This document shows, piece after piece, positions 1-11,054 of a DNA stretch of 64,000 bases (position 1 is its first letter; every line of letters starts with the position of its first letter). The stretch is from assembly GCF_000204055.1 (NCBI RefSeq), contig NW_006768775.1, positions 950,075 to 1,014,074 on the forward strand. Direction: 5' to 3'. Position numbers and translations under genes: made by a program. The notes beneath the pieces are model-generated. The model did no database searches. It was not told the DNA's origin and was given only the letters and a program-made list of their open reading frames with translations. Origin of the DNA: Melampsora larici-populina 98AG31 (taxonomy: Eukaryota > Basidiomycota > Pucciniomycetes > Pucciniales > Melampsoraceae).

Positions 1-1
1 C

Positions 2-262
2 AACGAAAAGTTCACCATACTCCGCAACACACTTTCTCATGGCTCTCTAAACACATGGCACCTAAAGCTAATCCGGAACAAGCCCAACGAAATACGTGAT
101 CTTGGTCTACAAAGCTTTCAATCGTATCATCACCATCATAAAAGGCGCCGGACTTTTTTGGAGCGCAAGCACAATGAGAGTAAACTCTGGAAACTACGCA
201 ACGAATTCAAAGGTGTAACATTAACGGAATTTGAGAAACAACAGGGATATAGCGCACAGTGA
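2..262 (+). CDS. C-terminal exon of an unrecognised gene, cut by window edge
   Basis: Reading frame 2 is open from the window edge through 86 codons to a TGA at 260-262. The peptide is very basic and polar, with a run HHHHKRRR near its middle and many Lys, Arg and Asn, and it ends EFEKQQGYSAQ. It has no start codon in the window, so it would be the last exon of a gene to the left. I do not recognise a family and see no membrane segment. It could be a nuclear or nucleic-acid-binding tail, but that is a guess from composition only. A chance open frame is the main alternative. Confidence 0.3.
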   Translation, partial: NEKFTILRNTLSHGSLNTWHLKLIRNKPNEIRDLGLQSFQSYHHHHKRRRTFLERKHNESKLWKLRNEFKGVTLTEFEKQQGYSAQ

Positions 263-456
263 AGCAGCACAGAAAAGTTTCTCTAACAATTGTTTTTATG
301 ATGTCCAAGACTATTTCATCGAGAACCTTCAAGGAAGAAAATAAGAAAACCAGCATAAACGAATCCAAGCTCTAACAATATCTTTCGTAAAGTTGCGTTT
401 TGAGATCAAGTTCAAGATTCGTTTGAAAGACAAGATGGGGACGCCGGTTTCTGAAA

Positions 457-1192
457 TCATGCACTGGTCTCATTGTCACTGATAATCTTGGAAAATCGAT
501 CAACAATAACGATCGATTCTTCGGAGGGGCGAATCCCTGCTCTATTGTAGACAGTCGTGAGCGCCTCTCTCGCGGTTTCGTATTCGTGCCCACAAAAACT
601 ACAATCCAAGACGAAGCATATCGATGATCGTAATCCAAACGGTATGTCAAAATCAGTTGCCAACAGGATAAAGACAGCACCAGTTACGTACCGGTCAATC
701 AAATCATCATATCGATGGAAGATCGAATATATAAACATTCGAAGTTTATATTTTCGTTTTTTGTTGACTAAAACATACAGCAACAACACGATGTTCAGCA
801 CGATGACTTAGGTGTACGAAGATAAAATAAAAACACTCACCTTCTTCTACTTCCGGTCCGCTGTCAGGTATCTCGGCTTGAATAAAGAACATCGAAAAGA
901 GAGATACGGAATATAAGATAAACGTATCAAAATCGATACGTCTGGAAGGCCTACCGCGGTTAATCAATTGCCATTCTCGGTCACAGTGATCGACGACGAT
1001 GACAGGGTAGCGGCGGAACATGTTGATAGAAAGCGAATCGGTAAACGAGTTGGGAAATTCGGTGAAGCTACTTGTTCGATCAGAAGTGGAATGAAAGCTA
1101 TCAGTAGTGATTCTATTGGATGAGAAGTGGATCGAAAAAGTTTCAAGATTAATGTACCAAGTTGAAGTGCGAGATGATATGGAATCGATCAA
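457..1192 (-). CDS. Possible two-exon membrane protein, unknown family
   Basis: Two minus-strand frames join through a normal-looking intron: exon 1 is 841-1192 (donor GTGAGT) and exon 2 is 457-767 (acceptor TATGTTTTAG). The intron is 68 nt and phase 1, and the product would be 220 aa. The first ~55 residues are Ser/Thr-rich. One hydrophobic stretch precedes the splice (FILYSVSLFSMFFIQA) and another follows it (VTGAVFILLATDFDIPFG), with a short Cys cluster CFVLDCSFCG after it, so a two-pass membrane protein is likely if this is a gene. The start ATG at 1192 lies beside a tandem duplication, and an internal Met at about residue 58 is an alternative start. I recognise no domain. A 34 nt splice is also possible but unusually short. 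Confidence 0.35.
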
Positions 1193-1371
1193 GACTAATT
1201 CGATAAATCGAAGCGCAAAGTGGGTTGAAGATTATCAAGACCGATTTTATTTTATGAGGAATGGATCGAGAACTTTGGAAGGATAACTTGGTAAGGTCAA
1301 GTACGAGATGTATCGAAATCAAGACTAATTCAAGAAATTGAGCGCAAAGTGGATTGAAAATTATGAAGACG
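1187..1371. repeat. Degenerate direct duplication, ~129 bp period
   Basis: A ~55 bp segment beginning ATCAAGACTAATTC occurs at about 1188-1243 and again at about 1317-1370, both containing GAGCGCAAAGTGG or a near match. The spacing suggests a local tandem duplication. It lies in the putative 5' region of the preceding minus-strand gene. Confidence 0.6.
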
Positions 1372-4230
1372 AATTCAAGAAATTGAAGTATGAAGTGAGC
1401 TTGGAGAAGGGGGAGAAATGAGCGGGAAGTGAGGCCTTTTTAAATCTGACCGATGAGGTATTGATGAGCATAGCAGACGGTTTTGAGAACTGTGAAATTC
1501 CTGCCACTGGCATCTGTGATTCACGCCGGATGGATCTTTTCACTGTATGATTCACGAAGAATGATGGACCAGCGCAGATACTTCAACTCTAGTTCTTGAT
1601 TACTGATACTCTTAAGTTTGATCCGAATAACTGGTAATATTCCTTAAAATTGGGGGTCTAGATGACCTGCTATAGGTGAATAGGATATAAAGACTCCGCC
1701 ACACGGGCGCACTTTTGGCCTTATATTCGGAACAAATTAACGGAGGTGGGGATCCCATACACTTGGATGAGGATTCGACGTGAAAGTCGGCCAAGTAAGC
1801 TTTATGACATCATTTCATGTCAAGCACGCCGTCCGACGACAATCATCAATGAGGCTATGTATGCCTGTAGTATTGCTTAGGGCGCTGAGACCCTTTCGAT
1901 AGGAGAATGCGGAGAATGGACTCATGCTCGTTTGCTGGTCGATGTTTGCGAAATGCTTGTAATCTTTGTTCATTTTGTGCTTCACAATCAGTCACGCCAG
2001 CTACGTTTTGGAAGTCTGATGTGACTGTTTTGTTGTCCACACTCGGAGTTTCTTGAGTGTGAAAGTCATAAGTCTGAATCTATTAGCCATCATAGATTGT
2101 TAATGATTTGTTGTATTATGTCTTATCTTATTGAGGACAAGATGTGAGTCTCATGGGCAAGGACTCTCAATCAAGTAGGCAGCAGTACCTGTAAAACGTG
2201 TCCTTAATTCACGAAGCTGAAAATTCACTTGAGGGACTTGTGGAAAGGTCTAGAGTAACAATGTTGTCATAATCAGTTCACTCTGTTTGGAATCTCTCCG
2301 AAGATGTGTGTGGTCGATGGAAGATGGATCTCAACAGATTGAAGAGGCTCCGCATCGAGTTTCTCTTTATCTTTCGAGCGCACGAAAAAGTTGGATAACC
2401 GTATACGCTTCATTCCTTTTCTTTATCAGCTTTATCGCAGCAGCAAGAGAGGACTCATCCATTGGAGGAGGGGGGAACATTCAAGATAGCTATCTACATC
2501 ATCCTCTCATATCAACTTTCTAAGCCAGAATCTAACCACTGGACTCCTATTAGAATTGCTTCGGATATGAGGCCGACGCTTACTAAATGTAGTAAAGAAA
2601 TCCTCTCTCTTGGCCACCCCGCACAAACTTTGCACGTGGCATCTGAGCGAGTCGAATTCACTCAAGCTGATGCGAATACCGAAACCCTCCAAAGTTTGCA
2701 AGGGCTTACGTATACGACATTATCTTTTACCATGATGGGAGATATCAATATCCATCAGGTGTTATCATGAGATTCAACCCAATAGATTGGTGATCACTCG
2801 ATTTACTCCTTGTATTCGTGTCTTCAAAATCAGGACTTCGTCAACTCTGTAATCACATTTATTCAGATGTGACTCACGAGCTCTGACAACGACAACTGCG
2901 TGTATTCGGTTTCGTCAAATTTTATAGAAGTAAAAATTCTATCACGAAATCCCATCATCGATGGAATTGTTCTACGCTTTACAAGCAGTCATGAAGATCG
3001 ATTGTAGAAGTCGTGTAGCTGCTCTAGTGTGACCAAAGCCAAATATAAACGTCTTGGTAGATGGGATCCTAGGCATGTTTTTGTTTCGAACATCTTCTGT
3101 TTCTCAGAATGACCTACGGTGACTCTGATATGCTTCGGGATTCACACGCAAATAAGATGAATTTGCCGGTGTTTAGCTCTCAGACACGCTCATTGCTTGA
3201 GCATTGCTCATCCGCGCACTGTGACGCAAGGTAGACATGAACCATAATGTGTGTTTCAAGACTTTTGCTCGCGCCTAGTTCCGGGTTTTGAAAAAGATGT
3301 CCAGTTAAGAATCGGTTTTGTCTGTCCGAGAGCGATCGAGGTAAACAAATCGTATGTGCGTGGTGGTATTTGGAGCGTGATTGTATGTGACGACAACAAG
3401 TCTATTCATGAAGGCCAACAGGATGGTTATAAGACACTGTTGCTCATTCCTTTGATTGTTCCTTTCCACGCATGTTCTGGGCGTGCTTTACATGGTTAGA
3501 TCAACTCTTCAGTGATGACCCCTTGAAGAATTCGATGCCTCGAACTGCGTGAGATGACGAGAGAATGGCGAGTCAAACATATGAGTTTTCACTTGTGATA
3601 TCGTGTCTCCATCAGTCCAACTTCGAGTTCAATGTACGTTCAGAGCAGGTTTTCTGGATTGACCCGAAGAAAGATCTCTCTCTATTTGGCGTTCCTATAC
3701 TCCTCCGCATCGTCGGCTCCTACAAATCTGCCTCCGCTTTGAGCCAGTTCAAGGACAGTGACACGCTCCAACTGGTCTGCGTAGATTGGAGTATGTTCGA
3801 TTTTGTGTTGTAGAGTGTTTTGCTTTGAGTGATGCTGCTGGAAACATAATCCAAAGGGCTCTTATAAGGACCCTTTTTGGTCAGAACCTGAAGCCACATG
3901 GAAAACAAGTGATCGACATCGAGATGTGTTCTTGAACGGCTTGAAACCGTGTAGCCTTTCGTGGTCAAGATGAGATAACACAGAGCAAACCACACAGCCG
4001 AGATGTGCAATAAAGCTGATCAGAATCAATCGAAAGCTATGTGTATCGTTCATCTCTTCGAGACTGAAGTGCACGAATCTTTCCTCGAATGAGAGTATGG
4101 TGAAATAAGCGGATTCAGATACCAACAACAGACGGTAATCCAACTCAGATCCCCAGACAGGTAGTGCGGGATCAAGGTCTTGCGAGGTGTGTTCATGATG
4201 AGCTATCGATGACCACCTCGTAGGCAAGGG
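1372..4230. other. No convincing gene; several short conflicting ORFs
   Basis: Short open frames occur on both strands and none has a recognisable domain. A plus frame from the ATG at 2320 has one hydrophobic stretch (FLFFISFIAAA) and then runs out; another plus frame is open at 2462-2770. Two plus frames (3251-3499 and 3565-3813) and an overlapping minus frame (3862-4227, 121 aa) are open without codon-level support. I could not splice them into a coherent product. Small lineage-specific secreted proteins cannot be excluded. Confidence 0.35.
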
Positions 4231-6316
4231 ATTGACGACAGAAAGCGCGGAAGGAATGAGGAATAATTTGTGTGACGGTCACGGAGCCCCTCATTAAAAC
4301 TGTGGTGGATGGTCGTGATCAAATTGTACAGACGGACGGTCGAGGCCCATTGTGGATCGGGGCATTTTCCCAGATACTCGATTTATATTTGTATGCCCCT
4401 AGTCGACTCTCCCCATTCGATATGTAAACAAGCCAATACGAGGATCATCATAGAAAGGAATTATCGTTGATGAAGTGAGGATGGAATTTTAACTCGTTTC
4501 CTTTTCCACCTTCATCATTATATCAGCAAGTCTATTGATTATATCAGTAACCCAGTACTTGACGCTTTCGTCGCTAGTATTTCGAAGTTCTATCCACCCA
4601 CCCATAACAAACAAAAAAGCGACGTTTTGGCTTTATAAGCGCGTTGAGAGACTATAGCTCGATTAGCGTTTTTATTGTTGTGATAATTCCTCCGTTAATA
4701 ATGAGACATGATTCCCTGGGGAGTTCTGCTTCTTTAGCATACATACCCCTCGCTTCAAGTCCAAGAGTTTTATTTTCGTGATGATCAGGTTGACACTTTC
4801 AGTTGGGAAAAGCTGTTCCCCAACTTGATCCAGAGCCTACCCATGTTCCCTTGGATCTAATTGCACGCCGGGATTACGTTGTAACGCTTGATTTCATGAA
4901 GGCCGAATGGCAATTCCCAAGCATCGAGCAAGATCACCATACTCTGCAAGTACCTCATCCATGCACGCATCATGTCTTGTAGCCATTAAACTTCCCCGTA
5001 CAGGCGACTCTTTGAACTACTAAAGCTTGGTTTTAGATAAATTTACTGGCATCCTTACCAAGACCTTAACTGCGCACTCAACGCGACTCCCTCAAACCAC
5101 CGTGCTGCCCTGTCCCTTGAAGACAACGGACCCACTGGCCCCCGTTGGTGAGCTTTTGTTCAGGTAAGACTACCCCATGTCTTTGTTACACGATCAAATT
5201 ACCTGCAAATTGAGATCATTCTGTTCAGCAGAAATTTAGTACTCAGCTTCCTGATACCTTACTCGTATGTGGATTTTGATTGCCTTACATACACAACGCC
5301 TTTTGCAGATATCAGAATGCAGTGTATCAAACCACAGTTTGACCTTGTTCAAAATGTGAGGACGGTGATTATTTTTAGAGTTTTAGAATGACCGTAGACC
5401 TTATGAAAATAAACCATTGCATTTTCACGTCCTTGTGGCTGTAACCAGAGATTAGGACCAAGTAATGCGGTGGGCGGAGGTTGGTATCCTGTGATATCCC
5501 TGTTCTTGTGTCATCCCATCAAAACCCGGCTTGATACTAACCGCAAAAGCTAAAAGGTCTTATCTCCAAAACCCTTTCCACCGAGAAATTCCTCTTGACG
5601 ATCAGCTCAAAATACAAATTGTCAGCTAGTCAGCTATACTTGAATCATCCGGCGACCAATCTAAATTCATTCAAGGTCGCGAACACCGCTCCAAAACACG
5701 TACCATCTGACTCATACACACATAAATATATGCTGGCTTTAGTGTTAGCATTTTTCAAAAGAGAATGATTCCCAGAATCTTTTTGAAAATACCTCCAATT
5801 GTTGAAGAGAAGAGGTGAGCTCGAGTGCTAAATTCAAGTAGATGGAAAAGGATATCTAAGCATTTCACAAAAGCTGTGTACATTAGCACAATTCTTCAAT
5901 ATTTTGAGTCTATCAGTATCAAATCTTTCGTACATAACTACAGGATTCAAGCACTCTCAACACCCACGGGAAGTTTGCCAAAGAGAGAAGAAAGAAAAAC
6001 AAAGTGGTCTAGATATCAACTAGAAAAACATAATCTCTGGAGACTCCCATTGCTCTTGACGGGTACTAGCCAATCGATATCTATGCTTTTGGGTGCGCAT
6101 CGGGCAAATCTTCACAATCAAACTGCTGACGTTACGGATAGTCCCACCTACAGGGTATGTACGAGGATCCGATTTTATCACTCATGCTCTCTAGTTGTAG
6201 AGTTAAAGTGATCAAATCAGATTTTTTCTGGACACTGTATATTCTGATTGCGAGCTATACAATGAGAATAATCCTTTCCCTCCAGACCAGAACGACGTAT
6301 GAGAAGTAGAGTAGGA

Positions 6317-6356
6317 TTTCTGCTATTTCTGCTATTTCTGCTAGTTCTGCTAGTGT
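6317..6356. repeat. Nine-base simple repeat
   Basis: About four tandem copies of a TTTCTGCTA/GTTCTGCTA unit. Confidence 0.7.
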
Positions 6357-7109
6357 CACTTCGACGATGAAATGATAAGAAATGCTAATCCATGAGGGGT
6401 CATAGTTTTAGTACATCCTTATGGAGCTCGGTTTTAAATTTTTTATCCACAGGGCAAGAATTCCCAGTCTGCAACAAATCTACCATCCTCTTACACTGGT
6501 GTGCTTGAGCGCTGGATGCAAAGGATTTCTCTAACATAAATTCATCTCTATGTCGTATTTTTCATATCACACCACTCAAAGCTTTTGTGCTTTGTTGGCT
6601 GAACCGGCAAGCCAAATTTTTCTCGCCGTAGCGCCATGAAATACATTCAATCACATCAGACTGGGCAGATTGTACTACTTTGGTGAAGATTTCAAGCAGA
6701 GAGCTCCAGTCCAAATGCAATAATTCATGATTAACCTTGGTGTTGATGTCATAACATTCATCTTGATGTTGAATACCAAGAAGGGAAAGATGTCTGAGGA
6801 GTGAATATACCTGAGAAACACAATCCAGTTCATGTGAGGGGAATCCAAGGACAACATCTTATGTACATACATAGATGAGATTGATAAAAACTCAGATTCC
6901 AAATTGACCAAGAAATAAAATTCAATTCATTCACACTTACACCACGGGGCTGATGGCACGTGACACTCACGCGAATTTTGACTCTGCCAATAAAACACAT
7001 ACTGTCTGCATCGTCGTACCCAATGTGAGCTACACGTTCCAGCCAGTGTGGGCTTCACTCAATCTGATCATGTGGCTACAAGATGGTGGCTCACCCGCTC
7101 ATTGGGTGA

Positions 7110-7177
7110 GTCAGTGAGTCATCTCATATCATAACATGCTGAGATGGCTCACTCGATGAACAGATGAGATGACTCAC
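7110..7177. repeat. Short inverted repeat in a GAGTCATCTCAT-rich patch
   Basis: GAGTCATCTCAT (about 7110-7121) is the exact reverse complement of ATGAGATGACTC (about 7166-7177). Further imperfect copies of GAGATGACTCAC-like words occur through 7080-7240, so this may be the end of a degraded mobile element. No TSD was found. Confidence 0.4.
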
Positions 7178-8378
7178 ATTGTCAGGAGTGTGAGTCAGAC
7201 TTTGTGTCAACCAGGTGAGATAGCTCGCACTCCTGTAGTGCAAGCAAATTGGATTTAGCTGGTGAGTGGTGGCTCATCCCAGTGCTCTTCCAGCCTCATG
7301 ATGGCTGATAGCAGCACCCGCAGATCATGTTGGGATGTTTTGATCATTGCTCACGGAATGAAATTGAAAATAACAACTGATCTATCTATTGCATTGACAA
7401 AAACTGCAAATGGTAATTACACAATCAAGGGAGATTATATTGAAAAACAAATGAGAAAAAAAGACAAGAAAAAAGACGAGAAAATGATCTTCAAAAATTA
7501 GTCTTTGATGGATATGTTTGATGATTTGGTGTAGTTAATAGCTTGTTTTCATTGGTTGTTTCTGTAAGAAATGTTTATCAAGCAATCAACCAATGGATTT
7601 ATGACCAATGAGAGTCAGAACTTGAAGAAAAGATTGAGATGATGAAAGACTTACAAACTAGGAGATTGATCCAAGTGTATGGGGCTGTCAGGGGCTATCA
7701 GAACGATGAGAAGATAAAGAAGAGACCAATGATGTACTCAATGAATGCAAAAACGAACAGGGAAACATTTGAAAAATCTTTGACTCAGGATGATCGACCT
7801 CAAGATTTCAATATGAACAATGAAAACGAAAATAATGATCAGAATGGCATCAACCTGTAGGATGGTGTGAATCAGGCAGAGAAGAATGAAGCTGAAAGAC
7901 AAAGCATGACTTACATATGGAGCGAGCAATCAGCCGAAGGACTTTGATATGGACAATGCGAACATGGCTGATTTGAAGGATCCAGGGAGGAAAGACTTAC
8001 AAAGAGAATTAGAACAATTGATGAAAGGACTTCGATTTGAACAATCAGAATGACTATGGATGAAACTTGAATGACTGATCGGCTCCAGGATGACCAATGT
8101 TATGACAGTGAACGCTAACTTTGAAAGAGCGGAATTCAAAAGGGGACCAGGGAGGCAAGAACTGTGACATCTACCTGTGACGTCACACTTGATATCAAAC
8201 TGCATATGTATGTATGTAAAGCCCTGTTTTGAAAATAACACCAGGCTGTGACATCTGCACAACCTGCTCCAAAAGTTTTGCATTCGGCTGCCAGGGCTGT
8301 TCTTGATGTGATCAATCATTCTTCTTGGTTTGTGGATCTACTCTGTGGTCCTGAAGCTAAGCTACGATTTATTTTCAG

Positions 8379-8933
8379 ACTATCAATTTTCTACGACAGG
8401 GATGGAATGAACAACTCAAGCCTATCCTTGTGATCAACAGAATGGATCGTCTTATCACTGAACTACGTCTCACACCAACAGAAGCTTATCATTACCTTGT
8501 ACAATTAGTCGAACAAGTTGATGCTGTCATGGGTTCATCTTTTGTGACCCAAAGAATGGAACAAGATTGAAAATGGCAAAAAGCACAAGAAAAACAAAAT
8601 GATGATCCAAATTTAATTAAACTAGAAGAATTTCAAGAAACTGATGATACCGATTTATATTTCAATCCTACAAAAGGTGATGTTTTGTTTTTGTTAGCGA
8701 TTGACAATTGGTCATTCACGATTTCTAAATTTTCTCATCTTTGGTCAAAGGAATTGGAGATTGAAGAAGATAAATTACAACGCTGCTTATGGGGTGATTA
8801 TTTCTTTGATCAGAAGGTACAAAATGGTCTTAACAAAGAAACAATTGAATGGAAGACCAGGTCTTAGACCGATGTTTGTACAATTCATCTTGGATAATCT
8901 ATGGGCCGTATATGATGCAATGATTTTAAACCC
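8379..8933 (+). pseudogene. EFL1: EFL1/RIA1 (EF-2-like ribosome-assembly GTPase) exon relic
   Basis: The translation matches part of the GTPase region of EFL1 (yeast Ria1/Efl1), the cytoplasmic GTPase that helps release the anti-association factor eIF6/Tif6 from nascent 60S subunits. Recognisable pieces in order are LRQGWNEQLKPILVINRMDR, AVMGSSFVTQRMEQD, LWGDYFFDQK and GLRPMFVQFILDNLWAVYDA. The copy is broken: a TGA at 8568-8570 follows MEQD, and one extra base near 8816 shifts the frame before YKMVL. The guanine-specificity motif NKMD reads NRMD. A good acceptor (ATTTTCAG) immediately precedes the segment and a GTGAGT donor follows it, so it looks like a copied or captured genomic exon, not a retrocopy. 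No other EFL1 part was found in the window. Family identity is recalled, not searched. Confidence 0.8.
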
Positions 8934-9919
8934 GTGAGTTCATCCTGCTTACATGCATTGGTCCACAAAATACTCATGTAAATTGTGGGAGAGAAGAGGC
9001 TGAAAGAACCACTGAGATCAGTATTCAAGCTTGTGCTGCCATCTTTGCTTGAACTTCTTTAGTAGAATGAATAGATGACAAAATAAATAAACCAAATCAA
9101 TCTTTAGCCACAATATTTTACCGTGAGATGAAGAAGAAACATTCTGATTGACTGACAGTGACAAATTGGTCTAACTGTTTTTCAAGTTCATCTAATTTTG
9201 CTTTCTTCTCATTGTTATCTTTTGAAAGTTTGAATTTTTTTGATATTACAAGACATGGCCTCAATATAGTATTTTATGGAAATTTGATGGAAAGTTATGA
9301 TTAGGATCGTCAAATACCATCTCAATGTAATTAGCATTTATTACATTTGTTCATGGAGCTATAAAATAATAATTGAAACCATTCTAAGTATGGAACTGTC
9401 TTGAGGGATCTGAAGACACAAGAAAAGAACTGATCTTGTGAAACATGATATTGTACAACAACAAAACCGAAAGATATCCAGGAATCATTGGTCGGGCCAA
9501 TTTTTTGATAGAGTAAGAAACAGATAGCCACATTTTCATCAGCCAATGTGAGCTTGGATGAGCGGTTTCCAAGCTCATTTGTGTGCTGAGCACCTGACTG
9601 GCACATCGCTCCCAGACCATCTAACTCATGTTTTTGTGTAGGCGCTGAGCAGCTGGCTGACAGGCCACGCTCACACGCATTGGCTCAGCCACTGATAGGC
9701 TGGTGCATCACATCAGCATAACGCGGGCTTGCTGTGAGCAGCAAGCCCACACGTAGAACGGGTGACGAGCTGGGGTGGGGGCCACATATCTGGGGTTCAC
9801 ACTACTGTCACCTGTTCTACACAACCACTTGGTGTGGTCATACCCAACTTACATTTCACGTGGTCCCAGTTCAAAGTTGCCCGGTGGTGTACATGACATA
9901 ATTTCAAATTTCCAAGAAA
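8934..9919. other. No gene seen
   Basis: AT-rich sequence downstream of the EFL1 relic with short open frames on both strands and no recognisable product. I could not find the next EFL1 exon here. Confidence 0.45.
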
Positions 9920-10142
9920 AAGGGTACTCAAAGCAAGTATGTGGTGCTACATATGTGGCACCACATACTTTCAAATTTTGTTTTTGACAGGCAAAATGAC
10001 CTACACTTACATTACAATTTGCCAAATATAATTCAATATGTCCTTTTCTTCAACTCGTTATGGTAATTTCCGTGTCAAAAATGAAATTTGAAAAGTATGT
10101 GACGCCAGATATGTGGCGCCACATAGGACTTTGAGTACCCTT
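9920..10142. mobile_element. 223 bp MITE with long terminal inverted repeats
   Basis: The left end AAGGGTACTCAAAG and the right end CTTTGAGTACCCTT are exact reverse complements. Similarity continues about 75 bp inwards through a GTGGYGC-type palindrome and a TTTGACA-containing stretch. Each arm holds its own small hairpin (AAGTATGTGGTGC and its complement on the left). With no coding capacity, it is best read as a foldback-type MITE. A clear TSD was not resolved. Confidence 0.75.
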
Positions 10143-11054
10143 AAAGATACAAGTAAGTTTACTATGCTATTTTCAAAACATCAAAATGAATAACAAAGCA
10201 CAGGGAAAAAAGTAGCTTTTCTTATCTTCAGATTTCAGATGTATAATTCTATCACAAATATCTTGAAATTTACTTTATTTATTTAGCTTTTTATATAGAA
10301 AACAGTCATAATTCTACTGTAAATCAAAGCTACAGGATAACAAAAGGAATGTGGCCTAGGTCAACCAGATGTACATATCATGTGTAGTCAAAATATATTG
10401 GTATATTTGTCACTTCTAAATAAGTAGGTCACCAACTTCCAAGACTGAAAAAAATCCAACAAGTCCCAATTTCTGTTCCATTCAATCCTCAGGAAAGCTG
10501 TGAAAATGATTGGTGAGTGCCAACCCCAAACATGCAAATTCCCTCAAAATTCTATCTAAAAAGAAGTCATACTTTTTGTAACTGCACTTCTTCAATACAC
10601 ACACCAGATGTGAAGACCAGAACCGCTGTCTACAAATGGGTACTTTGACAAAACCAACCAGGGAGTTATCCCTTCACAAAAATGATGTGGGACAATGTAG
10701 ACAGAGAAAGAAAGTATCACAACCATGGGTATGGTTTTTCAACTCCTCAAAACATCCTGTACTCAAGGATCTCAAAAGTGTAAAACAAAAATAATAATAA
10801 AGTCCATAGTAAGAAATCATGTCAACCTGAAGAACAAAACTGAAAACAAGTAAACCAATCAAAAAAAACATCAAATCTATAAAATACAAGTACCAATCAA
10901 AATCAAAATCAAATTAATAGAGATATCATTGCTACAAATTTTTTCAAAACCACAAGCAAAAAGGAACCCTAACATAAAGACCAATAAAAGAAAAACAGAA
11001 AAATCATCTCAAAGAAAACTTCCCAGAAACCGATCGTTACAGTTTTTAAAAAAC
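10143..11054. other. Intergenic, 3' flank of the ABC transporter gene
   Basis: AT-rich sequence with no supported gene. The part nearest 11054 would carry the 3' UTR and terminator of the minus-strand transporter gene; no specific polyadenylation signal is asserted. Confidence 0.4.

Larger units (their letters stand above)
4231..8378. other. Long stretch with no supported gene
   Basis: I found no open frame with a recognisable domain, no RNA gene and no complete mobile element. The only structures seen are a short simple repeat near 6317-6355 and an inverted repeat near 7110-7177. AT-rich, low-complexity frames at 7262-7860 look non-coding. Confidence 0.5.

Noticed and set aside
746..841. 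A 34 nt intron (807-840) joining the two early minus-strand frames
   Set aside because: Too short for a normal intron. A later acceptor gives a 68 nt intron in the same frame and was used instead.
5825..6211. 128-codon plus frame as a gene
   Set aside because: No domain, low-complexity composition, no splice partner and no support from neighbours.
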